A stretch of DNA of 46,503 nucleotides from Rhodanobacter sp. 67-28. Lineage in GTDB: Bacteria; Pseudomonadota; Gammaproteobacteria; Xanthomonadales; Rhodanobacteraceae. The position numbers were made by a program, and so were the translations under genes. Position 1 is the stretch's first letter, and each line of letters opens with the position of its first letter. Positions 17,300 through 26,669 of this stretch are shown here, one piece after another. The notes under the pieces are model-generated. The model worked only from the letters and a program-made list of their open reading frames with translations, was not told where the DNA came from and did no database searches. The stretch is from positions 1 through 46,503 of the forward strand of contig MKTU01000032.1 in NCBI GenBank assembly GCA_001898415.1, in the 5' to 3' direction.

Positions 17300-17941
17300 A
17301 TGTCGCGAGTGTTGCTGTGCGGTGCCACCGGCCTGGTCGGGCGCGAGGTGCTGCGGATGGCGCTGGATGATGCCGCCGTCACCCGGGTGGTGGCGCCGAC
17401 GCGGCGGCCGCTGCCGGCGCATCCCAAACTGGTGAACCCCGTGGTCGACTTCGAGCAGCTGCCGGCCGATGCCGCGTGGTGGCAGGCCGATGCGGCGATC
17501 TGCACGTTGGGTACCACGCTGCGCGATGCCGGCTCGCCCGCGGCGTTCCGGCGGGTGGATTTCGATTACGTGCTGACGTTTGCGCGACTGGCGCGGGCCG
17601 GTGGCGCGCAGGCCTTCGCACTGACCTCGTCATGGGGTGCCGACGTGGCATCGCGCTACTTCTACCTGCGCATCAAGGGCGAGGTGGAGCAGGCGGTGCA
17701 GGCACTGGGTTATCCCTCGCTGACCGTGCTGCGGCCCTCGCTGATCGGCGGCGAGCGCGAGCGGCGGCGGCTGCGCGAGCAGCTCGGCATGCGTGTGCTG
17801 CAGGCGCTGGCGCCGATCGTGCCGCGACACTGGCGCATCGTCCCGGCGCCGCGAATCGCGCAGGCATTGCTGCAGTCGGCGCTGGCGATGACCCCCGGCT
17901 GCGCGGTGATTTCCCCGGAGCAGTTGCTGTCGCCGGCATGA
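17300..17941 (+). CDS. NAD(P)H-binding oxidoreductase-like protein (atypical SDR)
   Basis: This 213-aa protein starts MSRVLLCGATGLVGREVLRM, with GATGLVG as the extended/atypical SDR dinucleotide loop. TSSWGADVASRYFYLRIKGEVE holds the Y-x3-K pair, and LRPSLIGGER is the typical C-terminal motif of HTATIP2/NmrA-like proteins. Such proteins are often NADP-binding sensors or reductases. GGAGG lies six bases before the start. It is convergent with mtfA, with only 16 bases between stops. Confidence 0.85.
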   Translation: MSRVLLCGATGLVGREVLRMALDDAAVTRVVAPTRRPLPAHPKLVNPVVDFEQLPADAAWWQADAAICTLGTTLRDAGSPAAFRRVDFDYVLTFARLARAGGAQAFALTSSWGADVASRYFYLRIKGEVEQAVQALGYPSLTVLRPSLIGGERERRRLREQLGMRVLQALAPIVPRHWRIVPAPRIAQALLQSALAMTPGCAVISPEQLLSPA

Positions 17942-17957
17942 AGCGGCGGGCGCCGGC

Positions 17958-18713
17958 CTACAGCGGATGCTGGCGATAGAACAGCTCGAGTTGCCGGTAG
18001 ACCTCCGGCAAGTGCTCGCGCAGGTTGGCCGGAGCCTCGAAAAACTGCTCGCTGCACACGGCGAAGAACTCGGCCGGGTTTTCCAGCGCGTACGCGTCGA
18101 TCGGCAGCTCGTCGCCGTTGTTGCGTGCCTGCTTGAGGCGATGCCATGCGTCGGAGAACACCTGCGACCACCGCCTGGCATCCATGCGCCGGTGCAGTGG
18201 CGGGAAGCCGTTCGCCTCGCCGTTGAGCATGTCGAGCTTGTGCGCCATCTCGTGGATGACCACGTTGTGGCCGGGCTTCTTTCCGCTGTCCAGCACTTCC
18301 GCCCACGACAGGATGACCGGACCGCGGCCCCACGCCTCGCCGGCCAGCAGGCTGTGGCCCTGGTGGACCACGCCGGCGGCGTCCACGTGCTGGCGCTGCG
18401 GCATGAATGCATCCGGGTAGACGATGATGCTGTGCCAGCCGTCGTACCAGTCCATGCCCAGTTTCAGGATGGGCATGCAGGCATGCGCCGCCAGCAACAC
18501 GCGGTCGACGTCGCCCAGCGGCAAGCCTTCCACCGGCTCCAGCGATTTGCGTTCGAGGAACAGCGTGGCCAGCACGCGCAGCGCAGCCTGGTCCGACGCG
18601 CCCAGCCGGCGCGCGGCGGTGCAGCGTTGCAGCGCCTCGCGCCAGAGCGCTTCGGCGATCGGGCGCCGGGTGACGGTGCGCCGTGCGCGCCAGTTGCGGA
18701 AGATGTCGAACAT
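17958..18713 (-). CDS. mtfA: MtfA-family zinc-dependent peptidase
   Basis: This 251-aa protein carries HEMAHKLD (a HExxH zinc motif) preceded by NVVI and followed by GEANGFPPL, and later ENPAEFFAVCSEQFFE, which supplies the third ligand region. This is the set seen in E. coli MtfA, a cytoplasmic aminopeptidase that binds the glucose repressor Mlc. Whether Mlc exists in this organism cannot be seen here. A GTG at 18719 adds two residues; I prefer the ATG at 18713 although neither has a strong ribosome site. Confidence 0.92.
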   Translation of the reverse strand: MFDIFRNWRARRTVTRRPIAEALWREALQRCTAARRLGASDQAALRVLATLFLERKSLEPVEGLPLGDVDRVLLAAHACMPILKLGMDWYDGWHSIIVYPDAFMPQRQHVDAAGVVHQGHSLLAGEAWGRGPVILSWAEVLDSGKKPGHNVVIHEMAHKLDMLNGEANGFPPLHRRMDARRWSQVFSDAWHRLKQARNNGDELPIDAYALENPAEFFAVCSEQFFEAPANLREHLPEVYRQLELFYRQHPL

Positions 18714-18807
18714 GGCCACATGCTGGAGGGGGAGCTCCGGAACATCTGGGCCGTCGCGCCGTTACTCAAGCGGGCGGGCGATGCATAAGCACGGGCGGTG
18801 CGGCGAT

Positions 18808-21800
18808 TCAGACCGGCGCGGGGTGCGCTTCCAGCGTGGCCTCGAACTCCGCCGGCGGCAGCGGGTGGCCGATCAGGTAACCCTGGAACACGTCGCAGCC
18901 CTGGGTCAGCAGGAACTGCCGTTGCGCGATGGTTTCCACGCCCTCGGCGATCACTTCCAGGCCCAGGCCGCGGCCCATGCCGATGATGGTCTGCGCCACC
19001 ATCGCGCCGTTGGCGTCCTCCGGCAGGCAGGCAACGAAGGACTGGTCGATCTTCAGCTGGTCCAGCGGCAGGCGCGAGAGATAGGTCAGCGAGGAATAGC
19101 CGGTGCCGAAGTCGTCCAGCGAGATGCGGATGCCTTGCGCACGCAGCGCGGTGAGCTTGACCGCCGCCTCGGCGAGGTCGTCCATGATCGTGGTTTCGGT
19201 GATTTCCAGTTTCAGCCGCGACGGATCGGCACCGGTGGCCGCCAGCGCCTGGCACACGCCGTCCACGAAGTGCGGCTGGGCGAACTGCCGCGCGCTGACG
19301 TTGATCGCCAGGGTCAGCGACTGCGTGGCCGGCCGGCTCGACCAGGCCACCAGCAACTCGCAGGCGCGCTGCAGCACCCAGTCGCCCAGCGGCAGGATCA
19401 GCCCGCTCTCCTCGGCCACCGGGATGAACACGGTGGGCGATATCGCCACGCCGCGGCGCGTCCAGCGCAGCAGCGCTTCGGCGCCGAGCACGCGGCCGTA
19501 GCGGTCGACCTGCGCCTGGAGGTTCAGTGCCATCGCGCCTTGGGCGATCGCGTCGCGCAGGTCGTGCACGAGGCCGTCGCGCTGCGCCAGTTCGGCCAGC
19601 ATCTCCGGCTCGAAGCGGCATACCTGGTCGCGGCCGGCCGCCTTGGCGCTGTACATCGCCAGCTCCGCCTCGCGCAGCGCCGATTCGGGCGTGTCGTGGC
19701 CGGCCGCCAACTCGGACCAGCCGATGCTGGCGGTGATCGTCACCGGCGCGTCGCTGGCCAGCCGGAACGGCTCGTGCAGCGCCTCGCGCACGCACTCGGC
19801 GCACTCGCGGGCGCGCTGCGCGCGTTCGCTGCGGTTGCTCCGCTCGCACGGCAGGGCGAGCGCGAACGTGCCGCCACCCAATCGCGCCAGTACGCAGCCG
19901 TCTTCCAGCAGCCGGCGCAGGCGCTGCGCGATCAGGGTCAGCAGGTGATCGCCGGCGGCGTGGCCGCGCAGATCGTTGACGCGCTTGAAGTGGTCCAGGT
20001 CGACCAGCAGCAGCAGCGCGCGAAAACCTTCGGCCTGACCCAGCAGGTGCTTGAGGTGGTTGCGCAGGAAATGCCGGTTCGGCAGATCGGTGAGCGGGTC
20101 GAAGAAGGTCATGTGGTCGACGCTGGCGTGGGCCTCGCGCTCGCTGGTCAGGTCGACCATGGTGCAGACGCGGTGGGTGACCTGGCCTTGCGCGTCGGCG
20201 ACTGCCGAAGTGGCCGCGCGCACCACCCGCGGCTGGCCGTGCTTGACCTGGATCCAGCGCTCCTCCTGCCAGAAGCCGTCGGGGCCGAGCTGCTCGTGGT
20301 GCTCGTGCGCCGGCGCGTTGTCGTCACGGCGCGCCCAGACCTGCGACGAGGGCTGCCCCCGCACCTCGTCCAGGCGATAGCCGGTGAGCCGGGTGAACGC
20401 CTGGTTGACGCGCTGGATGGTGCCGTGGGCGTCGGTCACCATCAGCGCCTCCTGGGTCTGGAAGGCCACCGCGGCCAGGCGCAGTTCGCTGTCGGCGCGT
20501 TTGCGCTCGGTGATGTCCTGCGCGTAGAGGATCGCGTAGAGCGCCGCGCCGTCCTCGTCGTGGATCACCGAGCAGTCAAGTTTCGCGGGAAAGCGACGCC
20601 CGTCGCGGGTGATCTGTTCGGTTTCCCAGACCAGGTGCGCGAGGCGGTCGGCCTGCGCCCATTGTTCGTGCTGGCGGGCAAGGACGTCGGGCGGGAACAG
20701 TGCGTCGACAGGCGTGCCGACCATTTCCTCGGGCGCGTAGCCGCGCTCGCTGGCGAACACCGGGTTGACCGCGGTCAGCAAGCGCGTGCGCGAGTCGCAG
20801 ATGGCCACGCCGAAGGCGGCGTTCTGGAACGCGTGCGCCCACAATCGCAGTTGCGCCTCGCTGTGCAGGCGCCGGGTGACGTCGCGCGCCACGGTGAGCA
20901 CGCCGTGGATCGCGCCGGTGGGATCGTGCAGGGGCACCTTGCTCAGTTCCAGTTGCCGGCTGTCGCCGTCCGGTGCCTCGTACGGCACGATCGCATTGCT
21001 CGGCTGTCCGTTCGACAGCACGCCCTGGCTCATCGAGCGCGATGCGGCGGCGAAGCGCGTGTTGCGCTCGTCGAAGGCGTCGAACGTCGTGCGGCCGAGC
21101 AGCGATTCGCTCGTGCGCCCGAACAGGCCGCAGGCGCGGTCGTTGCAATCGGTGAGCACGCCCTTGCCGTCGCTGACCCACATCGCGTCCGGGCTGGCGT
21201 CGAACAGGGCGCGCAGGTTGCGCTTCTGCGCGCGCAGCTCGCGGGTGCGCACGGCCACCGTGCGGCGCAGCGACCATACCCACAAGGCCAGCAACACGGC
21301 CAGCGCCAGTCCCACGATCAGCGCGATGCGCGCCGTCCGCGCGAAAGGTTGCGACATGGCGGGACGATCCAGCCAGCGCTCACGCAGGGCGGCGCGTTCG
21401 GCCGGCGTGATCATCGCCATGCCGCGCTCCACCGTCTGCAGCATCGCGCTGTTGCCCGCGCGCACGGCGCGGCGGGGCTGGCCGGTATAGAGGATGTAGG
21501 CGAGGTAGAACTTGTCCAGCGCGGCGTAGCGGTAGAGGTAGTAGTTGGCCGGGTTGGTGTCCATGCAGAACACGCCGATGTTGCCGCCGACCGCAGCCTG
21601 GATGATCTCCTTGTAATTGGTGTATTCGTGCAGGTCGGTGATGCCTTGCCTTCGCATGTGTTCGGCGCAGGCGTCGCCGCGCTCTACCGCCACGGGAAAG
21701 CCGCGCAGGCCGGTGCTGTCGGCGATGCCGCGGATGCTGCGCGCCACGTAGATGCCCACGGCCTGCTTCGCGTACGGTGCGGAGAACTCGTACAGGGGCA

Positions 21801-22152
21801 CGCGCTCCGGCGTGAGGTAGATCATGTCGATCACGTCGGCCTTGCCGGCCAGCAACTCCTTCTGCGCCTCGCTCCAGGCCATCGGCTCCAGCTCCACCTG
21901 GATGCCGGTGCGCTGCTGGAACAGCCGCCACATGTCGACTTCGTAGCCCTGCGGCTTGCCATTGCCGTCGAGGAACAGGAAGGGTGGGTAGTTGTTGTCG
22001 GTGACCACGCGGATGCGCGCGGGGGTGGGCGACATGGCGGCGGACGTCGAGGCGCTCGGCGGCGGCGACGCGGCCACTGCCGCAAATGCCGCAAATGCCG
22101 CTGCCAGGCCACAGAACGCTCCTCCGATGCATGCCGTGCGCCATCGCTTCAT
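18808..22152 (-). CDS. Periplasmic-sensor PAS/GGDEF/EAL cyclic-di-GMP protein, degenerate GGDEF
   Basis: This 1,114-aa inner-membrane protein has a signal sequence, a periplasmic solute-binding (SBP_bac_3-like) domain from about residue 45 to 265 (IRVVTDNNYPPFLFLDGNG; GYEVDMW), a membrane helix near 275-295, three PAS domains (about 305-680), GGDEF (about 690-855) and EAL (about 865-1110). The cyclase signature reads GGGTF at 759-763 instead of GGDEF, so cyclase activity should be lost. The phosphodiesterase residues are intact: EAL at 892-894, INVSARQF, ITETTIM, DDFGTGYSSL, KIDQSFV, EGVET and QGYLIG. It probably degrades c-di-GMP in response to a small periplasmic ligand. Start 22152 follows AGAGG. 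The antisense 1,295-aa frame is a shadow. Confidence 0.92.
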   Translation of the reverse strand: MKRWRTACIGGAFCGLAAAFAAFAAVAASPPPSASTSAAMSPTPARIRVVTDNNYPPFLFLDGNGKPQGYEVDMWRLFQQRTGIQVELEPMAWSEAQKELLAGKADVIDMIYLTPERVPLYEFSAPYAKQAVGIYVARSIRGIADSTGLRGFPVAVERGDACAEHMRRQGITDLHEYTNYKEIIQAAVGGNIGVFCMDTNPANYYLYRYAALDKFYLAYILYTGQPRRAVRAGNSAMLQTVERGMAMITPAERAALRERWLDRPAMSQPFARTARIALIVGLALAVLLALWVWSLRRTVAVRTRELRAQKRNLRALFDASPDAMWVSDGKGVLTDCNDRACGLFGRTSESLLGRTTFDAFDERNTRFAAASRSMSQGVLSNGQPSNAIVPYEAPDGDSRQLELSKVPLHDPTGAIHGVLTVARDVTRRLHSEAQLRLWAHAFQNAAFGVAICDSRTRLLTAVNPVFASERGYAPEEMVGTPVDALFPPDVLARQHEQWAQADRLAHLVWETEQITRDGRRFPAKLDCSVIHDEDGAALYAILYAQDITERKRADSELRLAAVAFQTQEALMVTDAHGTIQRVNQAFTRLTGYRLDEVRGQPSSQVWARRDDNAPAHEHHEQLGPDGFWQEERWIQVKHGQPRVVRAATSAVADAQGQVTHRVCTMVDLTSEREAHASVDHMTFFDPLTDLPNRHFLRNHLKHLLGQAEGFRALLLLVDLDHFKRVNDLRGHAAGDHLLTLIAQRLRRLLEDGCVLARLGGGTFALALPCERSNRSERAQRARECAECVREALHEPFRLASDAPVTITASIGWSELAAGHDTPESALREAELAMYSAKAAGRDQVCRFEPEMLAELAQRDGLVHDLRDAIAQGAMALNLQAQVDRYGRVLGAEALLRWTRRGVAISPTVFIPVAEESGLILPLGDWVLQRACELLVAWSSRPATQSLTLAINVSARQFAQPHFVDGVCQALAATGADPSRLKLEITETTIMDDLAEAAVKLTALRAQGIRISLDDFGTGYSSLTYLSRLPLDQLKIDQSFVACLPEDANGAMVAQTIIGMGRGLGLEVIAEGVETIAQRQFLLTQGCDVFQGYLIGHPLPPAEFEATLEAHPAPV

Positions 22153-22567
22153 GCAGATGCCTCTTGCGGTCGCGGTCCCCGTTGCGAAGTTCAACCATAC
22201 CCCAATCGGCGCGGTCCGGCGCAGGCCGGCCCGGTTCGCCGCGGGGCATCTCTGCCTTGTAGCGGCGTCGCCGGGAATCTCTTGAACATGGCGCGCATGC
22301 CGTGCGCGTGAGTCGGCGGCTGTTCCGGCCTGGCGCCGAGGCCAGCCAGCCGGTGCCGAACCCGGCGGTGCGCCGCCTGGCCGCGGTCATCCGCCGCCGC
22401 ATCGCCGGCAAGGGCCATCTGCTCGACGTCTCCCCGCAGCTTTGTTTCAAGGCGTACCTGCATGCCGAGAGTGCGGCGACGGTGCCACGCCACGAAACGC
22501 TGTCGCAATTTGCGGCGCGACGGTGTTCTTCCGTGAGGACAGCTTCTGTCGAACGGAGGATGCACCC
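22153..22567. other. Intergenic, no gene seen
   Basis: This is a divergent promoter region between the c-di-GMP protein and the cupin gene. Short frames here have low-complexity Arg-rich translations typical of random high-GC sequence. Confidence 0.45.
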
Positions 22568-23062
22568 ATGAACACGACATGCGCGATCGCCTTGCTGGCG
22601 CTTTCACTGGAACTGGCCCCGACCCCCGCCGCGGCCGCGCCGCCTGCTGTTGCTGCCGTGCAGCTCGCGCCCGGCGACCTGAAATGGATGCCGGCGCCGC
22701 CGGTGCTGCCCAAGGGTGTGCAACTGGCGGTGCTGAGCGGCAATCCGTTCGCGGAAGGGTTCACCACCTTGCGCCTGAAGATCCCGCCGCACACCGTACT
22801 CGCGCCGCACTGGCACCCGACCGCGGAGGGTTTCACCGTGCTGCAGGGAACCTTCCACATCGGCATGGGCGACCAGGTGGACAAGGCCGCGGCCAAGGCG
22901 CTGCCGGCGATGAGCTACGCGTCGCTGCCGGCGATGCACCACCACTACGCGTATACCGCGGACGAGGGCGTGGTCATCGACCTGAGTTTCTACGGGCCGT
23001 TCCAGATCCACTACGTGCATCCGGCCGACGATCCGTCGCGGGTGGCCGCGACGAAGCCCTGA
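22568..23062 (+). CDS. Secreted cupin-domain protein
   Basis: This 164-aa protein has a signal peptide cleaved after about residue 23 (ALSLELAPTPAAA). A single cupin barrel has the metal motif HWHPTAEGFTVLQG (two His and one Glu of cupin motif 1) and a second-motif His cluster MHHHYAY. Cupins with this pattern bind a metal and act as oxygenases, isomerases or binding proteins; the reaction is unknown. GGAGG lies eight bases before the ATG. It is monocistronic, convergent with the next lipoprotein gene. Confidence 0.85.
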   Translation: MNTTCAIALLALSLELAPTPAAAAPPAVAAVQLAPGDLKWMPAPPVLPKGVQLAVLSGNPFAEGFTTLRLKIPPHTVLAPHWHPTAEGFTVLQGTFHIGMGDQVDKAAAKALPAMSYASLPAMHHHYAYTADEGVVIDLSFYGPFQIHYVHPADDPSRVAATKP

Positions 23063-23081
23063 CGGCGGATCGTGCGGCGTC

Positions 23082-23630
23082 CTAGATGCCTGCGTGGTAC
23101 GGTCGGCCGGCCACGCAGTTGTCTACTTCCCGCTGGCTGATGTGCGCGTAGGGCCGCAGGTTCACCACCGCTTGCACCATCCGGTCCTGGCGCTGCACCA
23201 CGTCAGCCAACGCAGCGCAGAATTCGGGCGAGTGGGACAGAGCGAGGCCTTGCTGCTCCAGTTTGTTCTCCATCTTGTCCAGGCGGCCGGTCATCATCGC
23301 GAACACGGTCCTGGCCATGACGTGCCGGGTCATGTGCGCGGCCTTGTCCAGCGAGAGATCCACCAGCGCGATCACCGCCTCGCGGTAGCGCAGCGCCTCG
23401 GCCTTCTGCGCAGCGGAGAGCGCCAGCGGATCGTTGCCGATCTTCACCGCGCCGGAGGCGTCGATGCTGGCGTCGGGATGGCCCTTGGCGTTCATGCCCA
23501 GCGGCTCGCGATGCACCTCGGCACGCGCCGATTCGATCTCGCGCGTGGCCACGCCCGAGCAGCCCGTGCCAAGCATGGCCACGAGGATGAGGAGGGCGCC
23601 AGCCAGGCGCGGTCGATTTGCCTGAAACAT
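23082..23630 (-). CDS. Putative lipoprotein of unknown function
   Basis: This 182-aa protein has a lipoprotein signal ILVAMLGTGC with Cys24. The mature protein is helical, includes KIGNDPLALSAAQKAEALRYR and a coiled-coil-like stretch TGRLDKMENKLEQQG, and ends with a lone Cys (DNCVAGRPYHAG). The central segment resembles part of the DUF2884 (YggN-like) periplasmic proteins; confidence in that is low. It sits 18 bases downstream of the next gene's stop, so the two form a minus-strand operon. Confidence 0.75.
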   Translation of the reverse strand: MFQANRPRLAGALLILVAMLGTGCSGVATREIESARAEVHREPLGMNAKGHPDASIDASGAVKIGNDPLALSAAQKAEALRYREAVIALVDLSLDKAAHMTRHVMARTVFAMMTGRLDKMENKLEQQGLALSHSPEFCAALADVVQRQDRMVQAVVNLRPYAHISQREVDNCVAGRPYHAGI

Positions 23631-23648
23631 GCGGGATTCCCGGGGCGG

Positions 23649-24716
23649 TTACTGCAGCACTTTTTCCGCGTCGACGATGGCCACGCCCTGCATCTGGCCC
23701 AGCAGGCTGTCGAACCACGGCTTGTGGGTGGCGCCGACGATGCACAGCACGCGGGCACCGGGACGTTCGCGAAATGCCGCGCGCACGTTGGCCACCATGC
23801 GCAGGTTGCGCGTCTCCCAGCCGGCGACGTAGATGCGCGCCAGGTGGCCGGGCGACTCATCGCGCATCGCCGCGCCCATGTCGGCGTCGATCTGCCTGCA
23901 CAGGACCTCGGGCCGGTTGATGAAGCGGTACAGCGCCAGCATGTCGCCGCGACCGGTGAGCGTTTCCTGTTGTCTGCGATCGGCCGCCACTTCGCCCGCG
24001 CTGGCGGCCCAGGCATGGCGGATCGCGTTGGCGTAGGCGGGCACGTCGGGCACGTCCACGTTGTCGCCGGAGTGGTCGTCGACCGGATACACGCGTTGCA
24101 GGCCCAGCCGTGCGGCGAGGCGCGCGGCGATCTGCAGGTCCTCGCCGTTTCGCGTCTGCAGTTCGCGCAGACGGGTGGCCAGCGCATCGTCCAGGCCATC
24201 ACCGGCGTGTCGTTCGGCCTGTGGCAACTGCAGCCACTGGGTCAGCGCCGAGGCATCGTCGCCGCTGGCGAGAAACAGCGCGGCCAGGTGCCGGCGCTGC
24301 GCCGCGTGCGGCCGTGCCGGCCAGTGTGCGAGCGACTCCTTCACCGCGGCCACCGCAGCGGGAACATCCAGGCCGGTGGCTTTCTTCGCCGCCGTGGTGT
24401 CGCTGCAATAAGTCGCGACGTCCTGCGCCGCGTAGAGCGCCGGGTTGCGCTTCATCATCGCGCAGCTTTCGCCGGGGATCGCCTCGACGGTGATGATATC
24501 GGGCCTGAACTTGGCCAGCTTCGCCAGCACCGGCTGCAAGGTATCGGCCTTGAACCCGTCGGGCATCTGCGACAGGTGCACGCTGCCCAGCACCAGCACC
24601 TGCGACGACGGACCGGCCATGCCCTGGTCCAGCCCGGACAGGTCGACCTGCGCCAGCGCCGTGCCCGACCACAGCAGCGCCGCCAGCAGGCCACAGCTCG
24701 TCCATCGATTCGTCAT
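23649..24716 (-). CDS. DUF5694-like exported protein (TraB/TIKI-related fold)
   Basis: This 355-aa protein has a signal peptide (LLAALLWSGTALAQ). The mature start SSQVLVLGSVHLSQMPDGF, with the GSVHLS pattern and later VEAIPGE, and a C-terminal ARVLCIVGATHKPWFDSLL, matches the arrangement of the DUF5694 and EreA/TraB-like folds, where a GxxH motif and a second GxxH near the end form a metal site. Enzymatic activity is unproven. Start 24716 has GGAG six bases upstream. It is first in an operon with the downstream lipoprotein. Confidence 0.8.
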   Translation of the reverse strand: MTNRWTSCGLLAALLWSGTALAQVDLSGLDQGMAGPSSQVLVLGSVHLSQMPDGFKADTLQPVLAKLAKFRPDIITVEAIPGESCAMMKRNPALYAAQDVATYCSDTTAAKKATGLDVPAAVAAVKESLAHWPARPHAAQRRHLAALFLASGDDASALTQWLQLPQAERHAGDGLDDALATRLRELQTRNGEDLQIAARLAARLGLQRVYPVDDHSGDNVDVPDVPAYANAIRHAWAASAGEVAADRRQQETLTGRGDMLALYRFINRPEVLCRQIDADMGAAMRDESPGHLARIYVAGWETRNLRMVANVRAAFRERPGARVLCIVGATHKPWFDSLLGQMQGVAIVDAEKVLQ

Positions 24717-25188
24717 GCGTCGCTCCGTGGCGGCAGGTGTGGGGAAGTATTGGCGCCGGGCCCGACCTCGCCGGCCATTGCATCGGCGCGACCGCGCGCC
24801 GCCGTCACGCCATGGTGCGGGCATGCACCGACACGGGCACGTGCGAAAAGTCACGAGGGATGTCGGGAGCGCCGCAGGAAAAAAAAGCGAGGCGCGCGGC
24901 GTGGGTTCATTCCGCACGGCAGTGTGCAAATAGGAATGAAGCGTGGTGGGTATCACCTGACCCGGGGGAACGCGGTAGCGGGTCATTCGCGCCCCGGTTC
25001 GCGGCGCGTGGACGTGCGGCGGCCGCGCTGCGGCGCGGTCGCGGTGCCGTTGCGTGCTGGCATGTCGCTTGCTGGACATGGCGTCGGGGGCGGGCGATCG
25101 GACTCCGGCGGCGGGCAGGCCGCCGGGTTCCGGTTGTCACAGCCGCCTTCGCCCGGGCAACCGGCAATCCAGCGCAGGAGGCTTCTTC
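24717..25188. other. Intergenic, no gene seen
   Basis: This 472-base divergent region lies upstream of the small-protein/radical SAM operon. Its GC-rich frames look random. It probably holds the operon promoter, which I could not pinpoint. Confidence 0.45.
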
Positions 25189-25521
25189 ATGGCCACGACT
25201 CGCAAGATCACAAGCAACGTCAACAGGGGCTCGGCCAAACTGTTCGCCCTCAAACCGCACGATCACGCCGGCATTGCCAAGGCGCTCGGCATGGCACGCA
25301 GCGATTACGAAGTGAAGTGGTGGTGGAAATACGGACAGCCGGCGATCGACCTGATCCAGGCACAACTGGAGGTCAACGCCAAGCAACTCGGCCCGGTGGT
25401 GAGCCAGCTGATGCGGCTGAACGGTCCGACGCTGCAGGTCAGCGCATCGTGCTTCCCCTACGGCATCCCGGTGCCGGAGTGGTTCCGGCTCGAAGTGAAT
25501 ATCCGCAACGCCGGTCGCTAG
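25189..25521 (+). CDS. 110-aa small protein upstream of a radical SAM gene (possible substrate or partner)
   Basis: This small cytoplasmic protein has no signal peptide and a perfect AGGAGG seven bases before its ATG, implying strong translation. Lys/Arg-rich start MATTRKITSNVNRGSAKLFA; a Trp cluster WWWKYG at residues 44-49; a helical middle; a C-terminal half with ASCFPYGIPVPEWFRLEV. I do not recognise the family. It precedes the radical SAM gene by 69 bases in the same direction. A highly translated small protein next to a peptide-type radical SAM enzyme suggests a modification substrate or a binding partner. That is a hypothesis only. Confidence 0.8.
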   Translation: MATTRKITSNVNRGSAKLFALKPHDHAGIAKALGMARSDYEVKWWWKYGQPAIDLIQAQLEVNAKQLGPVVSQLMRLNGPTLQVSASCFPYGIPVPEWFRLEVNIRNAGR

Positions 25522-25590
25522 AGGCCGACTGATGCATCCAAGTGGCCGGGAGCCATCGCCCGGCCGCCGTTGCCTTGCCGCGAGAACGTC

Positions 25591-26649
25591 ATGGGCCCGA
25601 CCGGCGACGTCGTCAACGTCATCCAGATCCACCCCACGCTGCGCTGCAACCTGCGTTGCCGGCATTGCTACTCGACCTCCGGTCCGGAGCAGCGCGGCGA
25701 GCTGGACGTGGAGCTGCTCGAGCGATTCCTCGCCGACGCAGCGGGGGAGGGTTACAACGCGATCGGCATGTCCGGCGGCGAACCGCTGACCTGGAAGCCG
25801 CTGCCGCGCCTGCTGGCCTGCGCGCGGTCGCTGGGTTTCGCCACCTCGGTCACCAGCAACGGTTTGCTGCTCGATGCGCGGCGGCTGGCGCAATTGGCGC
25901 CGCATCTCGGGCTGCTGGCGATCAGCCTCGATGGCGTGCCGGAGAGCCACAACCGCATGCGCAATCGCGCGCACGCGTTCGAGCAGATGCGCGCCAGGCT
26001 CGACCTGCTGCGCGCCGCCGGCGTGCCGTTCGGTTTCATCTTCACGCTGACCATGGACAACCTGCCCGAGCTGGACTGGGTCGCCGGCTTCGCCGCGACC
26101 GAGGGCGCGCGGTTGCTGCAGATCCATCCGCTGGAACAGGTCGGCCGCGCCCGCGAGTACGAGCTGCGTCCGCCGGACGACCTGGAGCTGGCGTACGGGT
26201 TTCTCGAAGTGGCGCGGCTGCAGCGGCAGTACCGGGAGCAGCTGACCTTGCAGTACGACGTGGCCGATCGCCAGCTGATCGCGCGCGAACCCTGCCGTGC
26301 CTTTGCCGGCCCGGCGGTGGCCGCGGACGTGGCCGCCGATGCGCGGCTGGCCGCGCTGGTCTCGCCGCTGGTGGTGCAGGAGGATGGCTGGGTGGTGCCG
26401 ATCCAGCACGGCTTCGCCACCACCCATGCGATCGCGCGACTCGATCGCGGCCCGTTCCGCATGCAGGCTGCGCGCTGGAAGCGCGAACGCTATCCGCGCT
26501 TCCGCCATCTCGCCGAGCAGGTCTGGGCCGACATGCGCGACGCGCCGGAGCACCTGCCGTTCACCAACTGGTATGCCGCGATCACCACGGCCAGCGCGCA
26601 TCGACCGGCGCGGCGGCCGCTGACGACGCCGGTGCGGTTGACGGCCTAG
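25591..26649 (+). CDS. Radical SAM protein without SPASM cysteines
   Basis: This 352-aa protein carries the radical SAM cluster motif CNLRCRHC (Cys19, Cys23, Cys26), MSGGEPL (GGEP at 62-65) for SAM binding, and the barrel strand LAISLDGVPESHNRMR, as in peptide- and heme-maturation radical SAM enzymes. The C-terminal third holds only one cysteine (EPCRAF), so no SPASM or twitch auxiliary clusters can form, although a partial C-terminal domain (VVQEDGWVVPIQHGF) resembles that part of family members. ATG 25591 is preferred; a TTG at 25570 would add seven residues. It follows the 110-aa small gene and precedes an exported Ig-like gene by 20 bases. Confidence 0.88.
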   Translation: MGPTGDVVNVIQIHPTLRCNLRCRHCYSTSGPEQRGELDVELLERFLADAAGEGYNAIGMSGGEPLTWKPLPRLLACARSLGFATSVTSNGLLLDARRLAQLAPHLGLLAISLDGVPESHNRMRNRAHAFEQMRARLDLLRAAGVPFGFIFTLTMDNLPELDWVAGFAATEGARLLQIHPLEQVGRAREYELRPPDDLELAYGFLEVARLQRQYREQLTLQYDVADRQLIAREPCRAFAGPAVAADVAADARLAALVSPLVVQEDGWVVPIQHGFATTHAIARLDRGPFRMQAARWKRERYPRFRHLAEQVWADMRDAPEHLPFTNWYAAITTASAHRPARRPLTTPVRLTA

Positions 26650-26669
26650 GCGAACCTTCGGGGGACGAC

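Noticed and set aside
18424..22311. A 1,295-codon plus-strand open frame antisense to the c-di-GMP protein
   Set aside because: It mirrors the GC-rich third positions of the real gene; its translation is Arg/Gln/Val-rich with no domain.
25591..26649. Radical SAM gene as a PqqE/SPASM-type peptide maturase
   Set aside because: The C-terminus has only one cysteine, so SPASM auxiliary clusters cannot be present; only a resemblance is retained.
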